Shown here: positions 45,997 through 54,937 of the stretch, one piece after another
How positions within the stretch are numbered: position 1 is the stretch's first letter
Layout of the letters: the number at the start of each line of letters is the position of its first letter
Source of the DNA: Arthrobacter sp. P2b
GTDB lineage: Bacteria; Actinomycetota; Actinomycetes; Actinomycetales; Micrococcaceae
DNA length: 64,000 nt
Assembly: GCF_900168295.1 (NCBI RefSeq)
Contig: NZ_FVZL01000003.1
Coordinates: forward strand, 1 to 64,000
Direction: 5' to 3'
Program-made: the position numbers and the translations under genes
The notes under the pieces: model-generated
Database searches by the model: none
Told to the model about the DNA's origin: nothing
The model's input: only the letters and a program-made list of their open reading frames with translations

Positions 45997-46806
45997 ATGG
46001 ACGACGACCAAGCCCTCGATCAGAAGCAGTCCCTGCCCGACCGGCTGCAGTTCGTCCGTGTGGTGGCCTGGCTTATGGTGGCCGTGTCCGCCGTCGGGCT
46101 CTTCGGCATCGCCGATCTCATGACCCTCCCCGGCTGGGTGGACCAGCGCTATGTCTGGGCCGTTTCGCTGGAGGCCAGTTGGGGGAGCCTGATGACGTTC
46201 ATCTTGGCAGGATCCTACGCCAGCATCGCGCTGAACCCGCGTGACCCCTGGCCCGGAACAGTCCTTCTGGTTGTGGCGGGCATGGCGCTCGTAGTGTGCG
46301 CCATGCTCGGCGCTGACAGCCGCCCGCTGCCCCTGGCTCTGATTGTCGCCGTCCCGGCCATCGGACTCCTTTTCTCCGCACGTAAGGAGATCGCGCCGCC
46401 CGACCGTTCCTTGCGGCCGGGTTGGCTACACCTCCTGTTCGGGGCAGCCGGAGTGCCGCTCTGGCTGCCGTACTCGATTCACGCCTTCCAGATGTCCAGG
46501 CTGGAACCGAACGCAGGGCACGACACCTGGGGGATCGAGCACTGGCCGGTCCAGGGCGCCGCGGGCATCACCATCATGGTGGCTGCCCTGATCATGGGCT
46601 GGTGGGGCCAGGGCCGTCCGCTTCTGAGGGTGAGCATCAGCCTGTCCGCCGTCTATATCGGCGTGGCCATGCTCGCCTACCCCGACCGGGCAGGCGCTAT
46701 GGAAGGCCCGATGTGGGGTGTCGCAATGGTGCTGTGGGGGACGGCCCTGGCGCTGCTGCCCGCGAACGGAACCAAAGCCATGCCGCCACGGCAGTCCGCA
46801 CGGTAG
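45997..46806 (+). CDS. Multi-pass membrane protein, unknown (269 aa)
   Basis: About seven hydrophobic segments, from VVAWLMVAVSAVGLFGIADL to AMVLWGTALALLPA. No catalytic motif. GGAGAA lies upstream of ATG 45997. Its last 110 bases overlap the 3' end of the convergent serine hydrolase gene, which is unusual for two well-formed genes. Confidence 0.75.
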   Translation: MDDDQALDQKQSLPDRLQFVRVVAWLMVAVSAVGLFGIADLMTLPGWVDQRYVWAVSLEASWGSLMTFILAGSYASIALNPRDPWPGTVLLVVAGMALVVCAMLGADSRPLPLALIVAVPAIGLLFSARKEIAPPDRSLRPGWLHLLFGAAGVPLWLPYSIHAFQMSRLEPNAGHDTWGIEHWPVQGAAGITIMVAALIMGWWGQGRPLLRVSISLSAVYIGVAMLAYPDRAGAMEGPMWGVAMVLWGTALALLPANGTKAMPPRQSAR

Positions 46807-48355
46807 CCCACACCGCCGCCAACACCAGGGCGGGCACAATAAACAGCCCGGCGTCGGGGACTGTGCGCACGATGACCGGCAGGTCGGCGTCGAAATGGTT
46901 CGGGATGTAGACCAGTCCCAGCCACAGGATGGCCGCGTCCAGCAGCAGGGGCAGAACCGCGACGGCGGCGATCCGGCGTCCCGGAACCGGCCGGCCGCTC
47001 CGTCCCCACCGGTTCAGTGCGCGGCCCACGAAACCCAGCGACACGAGCTCCGCGAGGAGGGCCAGCAGCGCCACCGCCCAGCCGTACTGCTGAAGCGGCT
47101 CCTCCCGGACTTCCGCCGGCACGGGCGCCTTGCCATGGAGGATCCTCAGGACGTTGCTGTCCATGGCACGGGCCAGGGAAGCGGTGGACTGGCTGGCGCC
47201 GTTGACCAGCAACACAACGCCCAGGCGCTCGCCGGGAACCATGGCCAGAAATGACTGCGTGTTGGACCACGAACCGGTGTGCTCCAGCACCAGCGGCAGG
47301 CCGTACCACTGATCCTTGGGCCCCGCCGGGTCCAGGTTCTCCCACAGCGGCCGGGCAAACCATGCCATCGCGTATGAGCTGAACTGGTCCACATTGACCG
47401 TCGGTTTCAGGAGCGCCGCGGCGGATTCGGGGGACACGATGGCCCTTCCGGCATATTGCCCGCCTGACAGTTCTGCGATGAGAAGGCGGCTCAGATCCTC
47501 GGCCGAGGAGTACATGGTGGACGAGGGCGCGCCCATTGCGGGGACCGGCATGTCAGCCGGATGCCAAACGGAACTGAACCACTGGTAGTAACCCTGGGCT
47601 GCCCGGTTGGCCGCTGCGTAATCGGCAGAGGCATGGCTGTCAGCCATCTGCAGGGGCGTATAAACGTAGAGCTTCATGTACTGGGCGAAACTTTCACCCG
47701 TCACCGACTGCACCAGCAGGCCCAGGATGTCGTAGTTGAGGTTCGAGTAGGTGAAGGTTTTGCCCGGGTCATCAACGAGGACCGCGTCCGACAGATCCCT
47801 GACGCCCTGCTCCAGGGCCTGCGGGCTGCGGTCATCCGCGGCCTGGTAGGCGCGGCCGTCCCGTTCCGAGAAGCCCGCCGTGTGGTTCAGCAGATGGGCC
47901 ACCGTGATTCGTGCAGATTTTGACTCGTCCGCCGTGCGGAACCACGGAAGGTAGTCCCTTGCCGGCGTGTTCAGGTCCAGCCGGCCGGCATCCACCTGCT
48001 GCATCACGGCGACGGCGGTGAGGGCTTTGCTCGTTGAGGCGAGGAGTACCGGCGTTTGCGGGGTCATGGGGCGCCCGGAGGCGTCAGCCACGCCGAACGC
48101 GGCAAGGTGGACCAGTTGGTCACCCTCCACCACCGCGAGCTGCACTCCCGGCAGGCCCAGCTGCTCCATCTGTTCCTGCAGGTACTGGTCCGCGGCCTGG
48201 AACCGGTCAGCACCTATCTGCCCCACGGCGCCGGGTGGGTCCTTGACGTCCACCTGGGAAGCGGCGATCGCCCCCATGGCGATGACAACGGCCAGGGCCA
48301 CCCGAACGACGACGGCACGTGCCGCCGTCGTCCGCGCTTCCACACGCCAGGCCAC
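46697..48355 (-). CDS. Beta-lactamase/D-alanyl-D-alanine-carboxypeptidase family serine hydrolase with membrane C-terminus
   Basis: 552 residues. Signal-anchor helix VALAVVIAMGAIAASQ. Catalytic motifs: STSK in LLASTSKALTAVAVM, YSN in FTYSNLNYDILG, and HTG in LEHTGSWSNTQ. Three or four helices occupy about 430-530. Members cleave or transfer peptides or esters outside the cell; the substrate is unknown. Codons 8-17 (ARTTAARAVV) are made of a copy of the palindromic repeat, so the N-terminus may have been altered by insertion. The 3' end overlaps the convergent gene by 110 bases. Confidence 0.85.
   Translation of the reverse strand: MAWRVEARTTAARAVVVRVALAVVIAMGAIAASQVDVKDPPGAVGQIGADRFQAADQYLQEQMEQLGLPGVQLAVVEGDQLVHLAAFGVADASGRPMTPQTPVLLASTSKALTAVAVMQQVDAGRLDLNTPARDYLPWFRTADESKSARITVAHLLNHTAGFSERDGRAYQAADDRSPQALEQGVRDLSDAVLVDDPGKTFTYSNLNYDILGLLVQSVTGESFAQYMKLYVYTPLQMADSHASADYAAANRAAQGYYQWFSSVWHPADMPVPAMGAPSSTMYSSAEDLSRLLIAELSGGQYAGRAIVSPESAAALLKPTVNVDQFSSYAMAWFARPLWENLDPAGPKDQWYGLPLVLEHTGSWSNTQSFLAMVPGERLGVVLLVNGASQSTASLARAMDSNVLRILHGKAPVPAEVREEPLQQYGWAVALLALLAELVSLGFVGRALNRWGRSGRPVPGRRIAAVAVLPLLLDAAILWLGLVYIPNHFDADLPVIVRTVPDAGLFIVPALVLAAVWATVRTAVAAWLWFRSRAAAPGPSPTAPLRHPTSGLP
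48306..48331. repeat. Palindromic dispersed repeat, copy 3 (inside a gene)
   Basis: ACGACGACGGCAC / GTGCCGCCGTCGT, one mismatch between arms. It lies within the N-terminal coding region of the serine hydrolase. Confidence 0.75.
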
Positions 48356-48362
48356 CGGCTGG

Positions 48363-49088
48363 TTAGAGCGTCTCGGGAATGGGGCGTCCCGGAAAAAGTG
48401 TGGCGTATTGTCTCCGGTACATGCCGCGCCCCACGAGTTTGTAGGCGAGGCGGACCGGTGCGGGGATCTCGTTGAACAGTTCCCTCCGGTCCGCGGGAGG
48501 GTTGGTGGCCAGCACCATCCCGAGATAGGCGACCATGAATTTCTTGTCGAACTGTTTGATCCCGTGCTGCCCGATGTTCTTGTTCTCCTCCTCCGTCATC
48601 ACCCTGTCCGCCACGGGCATCACCTCCGTGACCTCGCGCCGCAGGTGCACTTTCAGGACAGCCGACAGGTCCTCGTAGCGTGCGGCGAGTTCCGAGCCGG
48701 CTTCGAGGTCGGCGGTCTCCATCCAGCGCAGGCGGTTGGGCTCGATGTGCTCCAGCCGTTGGGTGACCTGCCTGTGCTGCTCGAGCATCTGCCCCACGTG
48801 CAGCGCGCAGGCCGGGGCCCGCTGCTCCAGTTGCGGGTACATCAGCAGGTCCTCGCCCTCGTGGTGCACGTGGAGGACCTTGTCGAAGTTGCCGAGCACT
48901 TCCCCCACGTACGCGGCGCGGGCGGTGTCCCCAGCCTTGACGGAGCGCACCAGGCCGGGCGCTTCGTCGTACGCCCACAGGAAAAAGCGGTGGATCCTCC
49001 GCATGGACGCCGAGCCGGTGCACAGCACGGGCCCCGGCGGCAGGGGAGCAGCGGTCTCGCCGGGCTGCATGGTGAAGAAGTCGGTCAT
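48363..49088 (-). CDS. Hemerythrin HHE-domain protein
   Basis: 241 residues from ATG at 49088. Four-helix di-iron pattern: MRRIHRFFLWAYDEA, VLHVHHEGEDLLMYPQLEQR, MLEQHRQVTQRLEHI and VLKVHLRREVTEVMPV supply His/Glu ligands. The C-terminal 70 residues (IKQFDKKFMVAYLGMVL...) are an extension. Family members bind O2/NO or iron. It starts a minus-strand pair with the serine hydrolase seven bases after it. Confidence 0.88.
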   Translation of the reverse strand: MTDFFTMQPGETAAPLPPGPVLCTGSASMRRIHRFFLWAYDEAPGLVRSVKAGDTARAAYVGEVLGNFDKVLHVHHEGEDLLMYPQLEQRAPACALHVGQMLEQHRQVTQRLEHIEPNRLRWMETADLEAGSELAARYEDLSAVLKVHLRREVTEVMPVADRVMTEEENKNIGQHGIKQFDKKFMVAYLGMVLATNPPADRRELFNEIPAPVRLAYKLVGRGMYRRQYATLFPGRPIPETL

Positions 49089-49204
49089 GTGATGGGCCCT
49101 CTCATGGACGTCATGCAGACCAGGACCTCTCCCCGCCAGCATCGTAACGCCTGCCTATTTGCTTCACAATGGCCCATGCTTGGTGCCGCTGTGTGGTGCT
49201 TACG

Positions 49205-49230
49205 ACGACGGCGGCGCGCGCCGCCGTCGT
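49205..49230. repeat. Palindromic dispersed repeat, copy 4
   Basis: ACGACGGCGGCGC and its exact complement: a perfect 26-base palindrome between divergent genes. Confidence 0.85.
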
Positions 49231-49313
49231 ACCCTTTATTCAAGTAGTTGGCCTTTCAAAGACAGGTACGCGATGCGCGGGTGCCGGCGCCTTGGGCTGC
49301 ATAGACTCGGCGC

Positions 49314-49454
49314 ATGGCAAATGTAATTGAGCGCAGGCACGGGCGCCGCAGAGGGCCTGGTCCTGCCAAGGGAAACGGCCAGCCTCTCGCTGTTTTGGGT
49401 GTCGTCGTCCTGATGATTGCCGCACTGGTCACCGCGTACGCCCTGATGCGATAG
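49314..49454 (+). CDS. Small single-pass membrane protein (46 aa)
   Basis: Basic N-terminus (ERRHGRRRGPGPAKGNGQ), then one helix (LAVLGVVVLMIAALVTAYAL) and end MR. TAGACT six bases before the ATG could be a -10 box of a leaderless transcript. No family recognised. Confidence 0.5.
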   Translation: MANVIERRHGRRRGPGPAKGNGQPLAVLGVVVLMIAALVTAYALMR

Positions 49455-49657
49455 TCCAAGCTGATGCACGTCGTACTGCCGGCCCCGGAAGGGCAGGATT
49501 TCGATTGCCCGCATCAGTTTGTGGGACGTTGTGACGCATGCAGCGGGTCACTAACGGGACAGGTGGCGCTGGGTGGCTCCGGCACTTTTGACCCCTCCCG
49601 CAGTGGTCCCTCCGCCGTCACAGAACCTCCGGGCGCAGCGTAGGGTCCGAGGAAGAA

Positions 49658-49694
49658 GGCGTACGACGACGGCCCCGCGCCGCCGTCGTACGCC
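49658..49694. repeat. Palindromic dispersed repeat, copy 5
   Basis: GGCGTACGACGACGG / CCGCCGTCGTACGCC, one mismatch. It lies in the roughly 300-base gap before the acyltransferase; the rest of that gap (49455-49760) shows no gene. Confidence 0.82.
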
Positions 49695-49760
49695 TCCTCT
49701 TGGAGGTTCCGCCCAGCCTTCACCCAGCGCAGTTACCGGAACGTTATATATGCTTGCTTA

Positions 49761-50975
49761 GTGGTTTTTAGGTCAAGCAGCGGAATTTCATCAGTCAAAG
49801 AACGCGCGGCAGCCCCCGACACGGGGCTCGTATCCGGGCGCCAGCATGCCCTGGACGGGCTGCGCACCATCGCCGTAGCGGGCGTCTTTTTCTTCCACAC
49901 GGCAACGGAACTCATCCCCGGCGGGTTCATCGGCGTGGACGTGTTCTTCACGCTGAGCGGTTTTGTGATCACCCTGCTGATCCTGAAGGAACGCCTCAGC
50001 ACCGGGCGGCTGCGCCTCGGTGTTTTCTACGCCAAGCGGCTGGCCAGGCTGTGGCCCGCGCTGCTGGCGCTGTGCGCTGTGATCCTCGCGGTGGGGCTGC
50101 TCTTTCCCGCGTCCGGGTGGGGCGGCCAGGAGGGCTTCGTCCTGCCGGCCGCCGGGTACGTCATGAACCTGGCCCACGTCGGCGTCTTCGGCAATTCCAT
50201 CACCGGCGAAACCCTCGGCCCCACCTGGACCCTCGCCGTGGAGGAGCAGTTCTACCTGGTGTGGCCGCCGCTGCTCCTGCTGATGCTGCGGTTCTGGAAC
50301 CTGCGCGTTGTCACGTGGATAACGGCCGGCCTGGCCGTCGCCTTCCTGCTGGAACGGTTCGTGCTGGTTGCACTCGGCGCGCCGTTGGGCCGACTCTACA
50401 ACGGGCCGGACACCAGGGCCGATGAGCTGCTGATCGGCTGCGCGCTGGCCCTGCTGTTCACCTGCGTCCGCCGGGGCTCACCACTCCACGGCTCCCTGCA
50501 GGCGGCTGCCCGGTGGGGCGCCCCGCTGGCGGCCGCCATCGTGGTGGCTGCGGTGTTCCTGCTGAAGGAACCGGACACCCCCGGCCCGTGGTTCGGTGTT
50601 TTCTGGACGGCCGGCCCCACGGTGCTGTCCCTGCTGGCGGCAACGCTGATCGGATCGCTGGTCCTGCAGCCGGCCGGCTTCATGGCACGGTTCCTCAGCC
50701 ACCCCTGGCTTGCAGGCCCCGGCCGGGACCTCTCCTACGCCGTGTACCTCTGGCACATCCCCGTCTACCTGCTGCTGATGCCCTTGATCCCGGAGCTGCC
50801 TCTCCGCATCGCGCTGGCGGCCGTCCTCACCGTGCTGCTGGCCTGCGCGTCCTTCCGCCTGGTGGAGCGGCCGCTCCGCCGCTGGGCCAACGAAAGGCTG
50901 GAGCCCGCCGTCGTCCGTTCTGCCTCTGCGGAGGTGCCGGAGCGTGAACTGGTGTCCGCCGGGCGGGGGACGTAG
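49761..50975 (+). CDS. Acyltransferase-3 (OafA/YrhL-like) membrane protein
   Basis: 404 residues from GTG at 49761. Motifs: ALDGLRTIAVAGVFFFHTAT, GGFIGVDVFFTLSGFVITLL, KRLARLWPAL, GPTWTLAVEEQFYLVWP and YAVYLWHIPVYLLL. Ten helices. It is a paralogue of 16885-18009, and in its region past 200 residues the GPDTRADELLIGC motif is shared. The start codon lies inside a TAGTGGTTTT motif that recurs upstream of the SARP gene and the GT2 gene. No standard ribosome site is seen. It likely acylates a surface glycan. Confidence 0.9.
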   Translation: MVFRSSSGISSVKERAAAPDTGLVSGRQHALDGLRTIAVAGVFFFHTATELIPGGFIGVDVFFTLSGFVITLLILKERLSTGRLRLGVFYAKRLARLWPALLALCAVILAVGLLFPASGWGGQEGFVLPAAGYVMNLAHVGVFGNSITGETLGPTWTLAVEEQFYLVWPPLLLLMLRFWNLRVVTWITAGLAVAFLLERFVLVALGAPLGRLYNGPDTRADELLIGCALALLFTCVRRGSPLHGSLQAAARWGAPLAAAIVVAAVFLLKEPDTPGPWFGVFWTAGPTVLSLLAATLIGSLVLQPAGFMARFLSHPWLAGPGRDLSYAVYLWHIPVYLLLMPLIPELPLRIALAAVLTVLLACASFRLVERPLRRWANERLEPAVVRSASAEVPERELVSAGRGT

Positions 50976-51185
50976 GGTGCCTGCTTGCCCGCTGCCTGCC
51001 CTCTGCAGCGTCCTCCACCTGCGCGAATAATCTCCAGCGAATTTCCTTTGCCGAAGCACTTTACGTAGGGGGCCCGGCTTATTAGAGTCAGTTCTTGTCA
51101 TAGTCCGGATGGGCGCTGAGGGGCGTCCGGGAAGGGGGAGTGCATCACCGCTGACCGTTACCAGAAGACAAATGACCACTACGTT

Positions 51186-51211
51186 GAAAGCCCCTCCTAG
51201 GAGGGGCTTTC
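51186..51211. terminator. Intrinsic terminator
   Basis: GAAAGCCCCTCC, TA, GGAGGGGCTTTC: a 12-bp stem with A/T-rich ends. It lies between the acyltransferase and the convergent DUF1304 gene, and could serve both. Confidence 0.82.
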
Positions 51212-51260
51212 CCCTTGCCGGCGCCCGGAGCCAAAGCCGCTTTTGCGGGTCGTCCCGGCT

Positions 51261-51641
51261 TTACCGGAAGAAAACGTAGAAGAGCACTGCCAGGCCGGGA
51301 AACAATGCCTGTCCAATGGCACTGGTCAGCAGCCGTTTTTCGGTGACCCACAGCCAGAATCCCAGGAAGATGTGGCTCGCGCAGCAGAAGAGCACGATCG
51401 CTGTCCCGCCGGCGGCGTTCCCGGTGTTCACCATCCACAGGCCGGCGGCAATGCCCACGCCAAAGGTGATGTTGTAGGCGCCAACGTTCATCGCCCACAT
51501 GCGCACGGCCGCAACATCCTCAGGTTTGATCAGGAAGATCCGGTAGAAGCGGCGGTCACCGTGGAAGAAAATCTCCAGGGGCCCGACGGCGAGCAGGGCC
51601 AGGGCGGTTCCGCCGGCAAAGATCTGGCTCAGCAGGTTCAT
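51261..51641 (-). CDS. DUF1304-family membrane protein
   Basis: 126 residues, four helices. Family signature: LLAVGPLEIFFHGDRRFYRI and VRMWAMNVGAYNITFGVGIA. Function unknown. Single gene, divergent from the multicopper oxidase. Confidence 0.87.
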   Translation of the reverse strand: MNLLSQIFAGGTALALLAVGPLEIFFHGDRRFYRIFLIKPEDVAAVRMWAMNVGAYNITFGVGIAAGLWMVNTGNAAGGTAIVLFCCASHIFLGFWLWVTEKRLLTSAIGQALFPGLAVLFYVFFR

Positions 51642-51792
51642 CCGCGTCCTTCCTCATCCCATGGGCCGCAGGCTTTTCGTGCAGAGTACTCCGCAGCGGC
51701 AAGCGCCTTCAAGGGCTTTCGGCGAGGTGCACTTCGCCAGAGGACCAGATTTCCCCAATGTTTTCTCAGGGTGGTTATTCCAGTCTTTAGCC

Positions 51793-53823
51793 ATGTCAAT
51801 CACACGCCGGCAGGCATTGCAAATAGGTGGAGTTGGAATCATCGGCGCCTTTGGTCTGGCGGTGCCGTTGACGTCAGTGGATGCGAAGTCGGCAAGCCGG
51901 CTGGCACCCAGCAACATGCCCAGGCCCTTCCAGAGGACCCTCGAGGTGCCCACGGTGGTTGCGCCGACGCGCACCACGGTGGACCCGGACGGCCACAAGC
52001 GGCATCACTACCGCATCGAGCAGAAGCTCGGTTCGGCCAATATCGTCCCAGGCTTGAGCACACCCATCCTTGGCTACAACGGGACGTTCCCGGGCCCCAC
52101 CATCAAGGTGAACCAGGGCGAACGAATCACCCTGATGATGGACAACATTCTGCCGCTGTTCCACCCGCAGTGGGGCTACCGGCTGGATACGTCCACCCAC
52201 CTGCACGGTTCGGCGTCGCTGCCGCAGTTCGACGGGTACGCCAACGACCTGACCGGGCTTGGCTTCTGCAAGGACTACGAGTACCCGAACTTCCAGCCGG
52301 CACGGACCCTCTGGTACCACGACCATGCAGTCCACAACACGGCGCAAAGTGTCTACTCCGGGCTCGCCGGCCAGTACCACATGCATGACGACGTGGAACG
52401 CAGCCTGCTTCCCCAGGGCAAGTTCGATGTGCCGCTGACGGTATCCGACGCCATGTTCGCGGCCGACGGACAACTGGCCTACGACGACAACACCCACTCC
52501 GGCCTCTGGGGCGACGTCGTCCTTGTCAACGGGGCACCGTGGCCGGTCATGAAGGTCCAGCGGCGGATTTACCGCTTCCGCATCCTCAATGCCTCGATTG
52601 CACGTTCCTACCGTTTCTCCTTGAGCACGGGGGATCCGGTGACCATGGTGGCCACGGACGGCGGGCTGATGCCCACTGCCCAGCAGGTGTCGTCATGGCG
52701 GCACAGCGGCGGGGAGCGCTACGAGGTCCTCATCGACTTTTCCAAATACGCGGCAGGACGGCGCGTGGAACTGCGCAACCTGTCCAACGACAACAACGTG
52801 GACTACGACTTCACGGGCAAGGTCATGGCCTTTGATGTGACCGACGAACCGGTGGACACGTCCGGTCCGGCCGCAAAGGTCATGCCGACTCTGCTCACCC
52901 CGAGCGGGCCCATGAGCCTGACACCTTCCCAGTCCGTGAAGAGCCGGCACATGCGCGTGAAGCGGGACAACGACATCTGGACCATCGGCGGCATGACGTG
53001 GGACGAGGTGGTTGAAAGCGGCTACAAGAAGGTCCTGGCCGATCCGGACCTGGACGATGTGGAAATCTGGACCATCGAAAACAGCTCCGGCGGATGGTTC
53101 CATCCCGTCCACATCCACCTGGTGGACTTCCAGATCCTCAGCCGCAACGGACGGCCGCCGTTTGCCTACGAACGCGGGCCCAAGGACGTGGTGTACGTCG
53201 GCGAGGGCGAGACGGTCCGGTTGCTCATGAAGTTTGAGCACCACCGCGGCAGGTACATGATCCACTGCCACAACCTCCCGCATGAGGACCACGACATGAT
53301 GGCGCAGTTCAGCGTGGGCATCGACACGAACGACCCCGACCCCAACCACCCCATCGAGGCCTCGAAGCCGCATCCGATCAACCAGACCGCGCCGGTGGAG
53401 GAACCGGTGGAGGAACCCACGGACGAGCCGACAACGGAAACGCCGGAACCAACCGCCAGCGCAAGTGCCACTGCCGAGCCAACGGAGACGGCCACCGCTG
53501 CCCCCGCGGAACCGACGGCGACAGCAACCCCGACGGCAACGAGCGACGTCCTCACCATCACCACCGCGCGGCACCGCCTTAACAAGGACATGGACGTTGC
53601 GGGAACCTCCAGGATCGACGGGGCCGTCCCCACCGGTTCAGCCTCGGTGAAGGTCTACGACGTCACGCCCGGACGTACCGAAACCCTGCTGGGAACCGTC
53701 CCCATCAATTCCCTGGGCAGCTGGTCCCTGTCAGCTAAGCCCGGCCCGCGCCAGCAGGTCACATCCGTCAGGGCCGTGTCCAGCCGCGGCGGAACGGCCA
53801 CCCGCCGGATGGATACCCGGTAA
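51793..53823 (+). CDS. Tat-exported multicopper oxidase with C-terminal low-complexity tail and beta domain
   Basis: 676 residues from ATG at 51793 (MSITRRQALQIGGVGIIGAF), a Tat signal; the open frame upstream lacks coding features. Copper ligands: HLHG, WYHDHAVH, HPVHIHLVDFQ and HCHNLPHEDHDM, covering type 1, 2 and 3 sites. It resembles CotA/bilirubin-oxidase-like enzymes. After about residue 525 comes a Pro/Thr/Glu/Ala linker (EEPVEEPTDEPTTETPEP). A final domain of about 90 residues (LTITTARHRLNKDMDVAGTS...) follows, perhaps an Ig-like surface domain. The oxidised substrate (metal or phenolic) is unknown. Confidence 0.92.
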   Translation: MSITRRQALQIGGVGIIGAFGLAVPLTSVDAKSASRLAPSNMPRPFQRTLEVPTVVAPTRTTVDPDGHKRHHYRIEQKLGSANIVPGLSTPILGYNGTFPGPTIKVNQGERITLMMDNILPLFHPQWGYRLDTSTHLHGSASLPQFDGYANDLTGLGFCKDYEYPNFQPARTLWYHDHAVHNTAQSVYSGLAGQYHMHDDVERSLLPQGKFDVPLTVSDAMFAADGQLAYDDNTHSGLWGDVVLVNGAPWPVMKVQRRIYRFRILNASIARSYRFSLSTGDPVTMVATDGGLMPTAQQVSSWRHSGGERYEVLIDFSKYAAGRRVELRNLSNDNNVDYDFTGKVMAFDVTDEPVDTSGPAAKVMPTLLTPSGPMSLTPSQSVKSRHMRVKRDNDIWTIGGMTWDEVVESGYKKVLADPDLDDVEIWTIENSSGGWFHPVHIHLVDFQILSRNGRPPFAYERGPKDVVYVGEGETVRLLMKFEHHRGRYMIHCHNLPHEDHDMMAQFSVGIDTNDPDPNHPIEASKPHPINQTAPVEEPVEEPTDEPTTETPEPTASASATAEPTETATAAPAEPTATATPTATSDVLTITTARHRLNKDMDVAGTSRIDGAVPTGSASVKVYDVTPGRTETLLGTVPINSLGSWSLSAKPGPRQQVTSVRAVSSRGGTATRRMDTR

Positions 53824-53834
53824 CAGGTTCGAAA

Positions 53835-53861
53835 GCCCCCGGCGGTCTTACCGCCGGGGGC
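53835..53861. terminator. Hairpin terminator after the multicopper oxidase
   Basis: GCCCCCGGCGG, TCTTA, CCGCCGGGGGC: an 11-bp perfect stem 11 bases past the stop, between convergent genes. No T-run. Confidence 0.75.
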
Positions 53862-53921
53862 CGAACCATGCAGTGAGGGCTTCGGGGAGCCGGCCTGGGT
53901 AGCGAGGCTCCGCTGCTACCC

Positions 53922-54638
53922 CTACTCCCGGGTGGCCTCTCGGAGAATATCCCGTGCTACATCGTGGAGTGGTGTGCTCTCTCCACGAGAGCGGGCCAAC
54001 AGTACCTCCAAAGCCTCCTGTGAGTTCAAATTCATGCGCTCCATCAGGATCCCTTGCGCTTTTGCAATCATGTCTCTGTTGGCCAGGGCCTCCGCCAGTT
54101 CCTCACTCATCCGTTGTGCAGCTTCCCGGTCCCGCATGTGGCGCAGCAAGACCGCGACTGGGCTGGCGAGCCGCTCGATCAGGAAGACCGAGGTGTCATC
54201 AAATGACAGCGGGAGGGGGGAGTAGACCTTCAGGGCACCAATTTTTCTTCGCCCAGTGGTCAGCGGTGCGCTGAGAACAGAACGAAGCGGAAGATCCGCC
54301 ACGGCCGCCGTCCAGGTAGGCCAGCGAATTTCTTCCCGGATGTCCTGGATGATGATGGGGCGCTGTTCCGCCCAAGCGCTGAGGCACGGTCCCTCGCCGA
54401 ACCTGTACTGCAGTTTGTCCGCTCCGAGCACGACCGTATCGGTGGCACCGGTGCTTTCGCTACGGCCGCGGGGGTGAATGATTGACGCCCCAGCTCCTGC
54501 CGAGTTCGGGATCGAGTCCTTTAAGACGTACGACAGGGACTGGACCGCCTTGGAGGCATCGTCCTCGGTGAGGAGGCCGGAAAGCATCCTCCCTGCTACT
54601 CCGGAGAGTTCATAGGCCTGTGGAAGGGCATCGTTCAT
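53922..54638 (-). CDS. GAF-ANTAR domain regulator
   Basis: 238 residues from ATG at 54638; an ATG at 54677, two bases after the upstream stop, is an alternative. GAF domain about 15-165 (LQYRFGEGPCLSAWAEQRPI, SVLSAPLTTGRRKIGALKVY). ANTAR domain about 175-232: LANRDMIAKAQGILMERMNL then EALEVLLARSRGESTPL. This is the common form with the conserved 'xxAKGxLM' type sequence (AKAQGILME). It follows the 85-residue gene and is probably co-transcribed. Confidence 0.9.
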   Translation of the reverse strand: MNDALPQAYELSGVAGRMLSGLLTEDDASKAVQSLSYVLKDSIPNSAGAGASIIHPRGRSESTGATDTVVLGADKLQYRFGEGPCLSAWAEQRPIIIQDIREEIRWPTWTAAVADLPLRSVLSAPLTTGRRKIGALKVYSPLPLSFDDTSVFLIERLASPVAVLLRHMRDREAAQRMSEELAEALANRDMIAKAQGILMERMNLNSQEALEVLLARSRGESTPLHDVARDILREATRE

Positions 54639-54679
54639 GGCTGTTTCTCTAACCGGGCCCGCCGGATGTATGGACATGA

Positions 54680-54937
54680 TCAAGCCGCGGTGGGGTAGCT
54701 GGAGAGGATATAGTCCGCGGCCGCCGGGCCTACCATTCGAAGCCGGCTATCATGAACGTCGACGTCCCGGCAGTGCATTGCTGCTCGGAAAGTGACGTCC
54801 GGTTTTGCATCCATACCCTGCAGGACACACCAGCTGACGTACAGGCCGTAAAGGCAGTCGGCGGTCAGGGGGCAGTCCGTGTCGAATTCAGGGACGGTGG
54901 CTTCTGCAAGGAACATTGTGAAATGCGAGGTGGCCAT
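54680..54937 (-). CDS. Conserved-looking hypothetical protein (85 aa)
   Basis: MATSHFTMFLAEATVPEFDT start. A compact helical pattern (ADCLYGLYVSWCVLQGMDAK, then FRAAMHCRDVDVHDSRLRMV, ending AADYILSSYP) resembles a winged-helix fold. I do not recognise the family. It directly precedes the GAF-ANTAR gene, and the two may be coupled. Confidence 0.65.
   Translation of the reverse strand: MATSHFTMFLAEATVPEFDTDCPLTADCLYGLYVSWCVLQGMDAKPDVTFRAAMHCRDVDVHDSRLRMVGPAAADYILSSYPTAA

Noticed and set aside
51127..51211. Possible small RNA ending at the terminator 51186-51211
   Set aside because: No convincing promoter could be placed; the hairpin is explained as a terminator for the flanking convergent genes.
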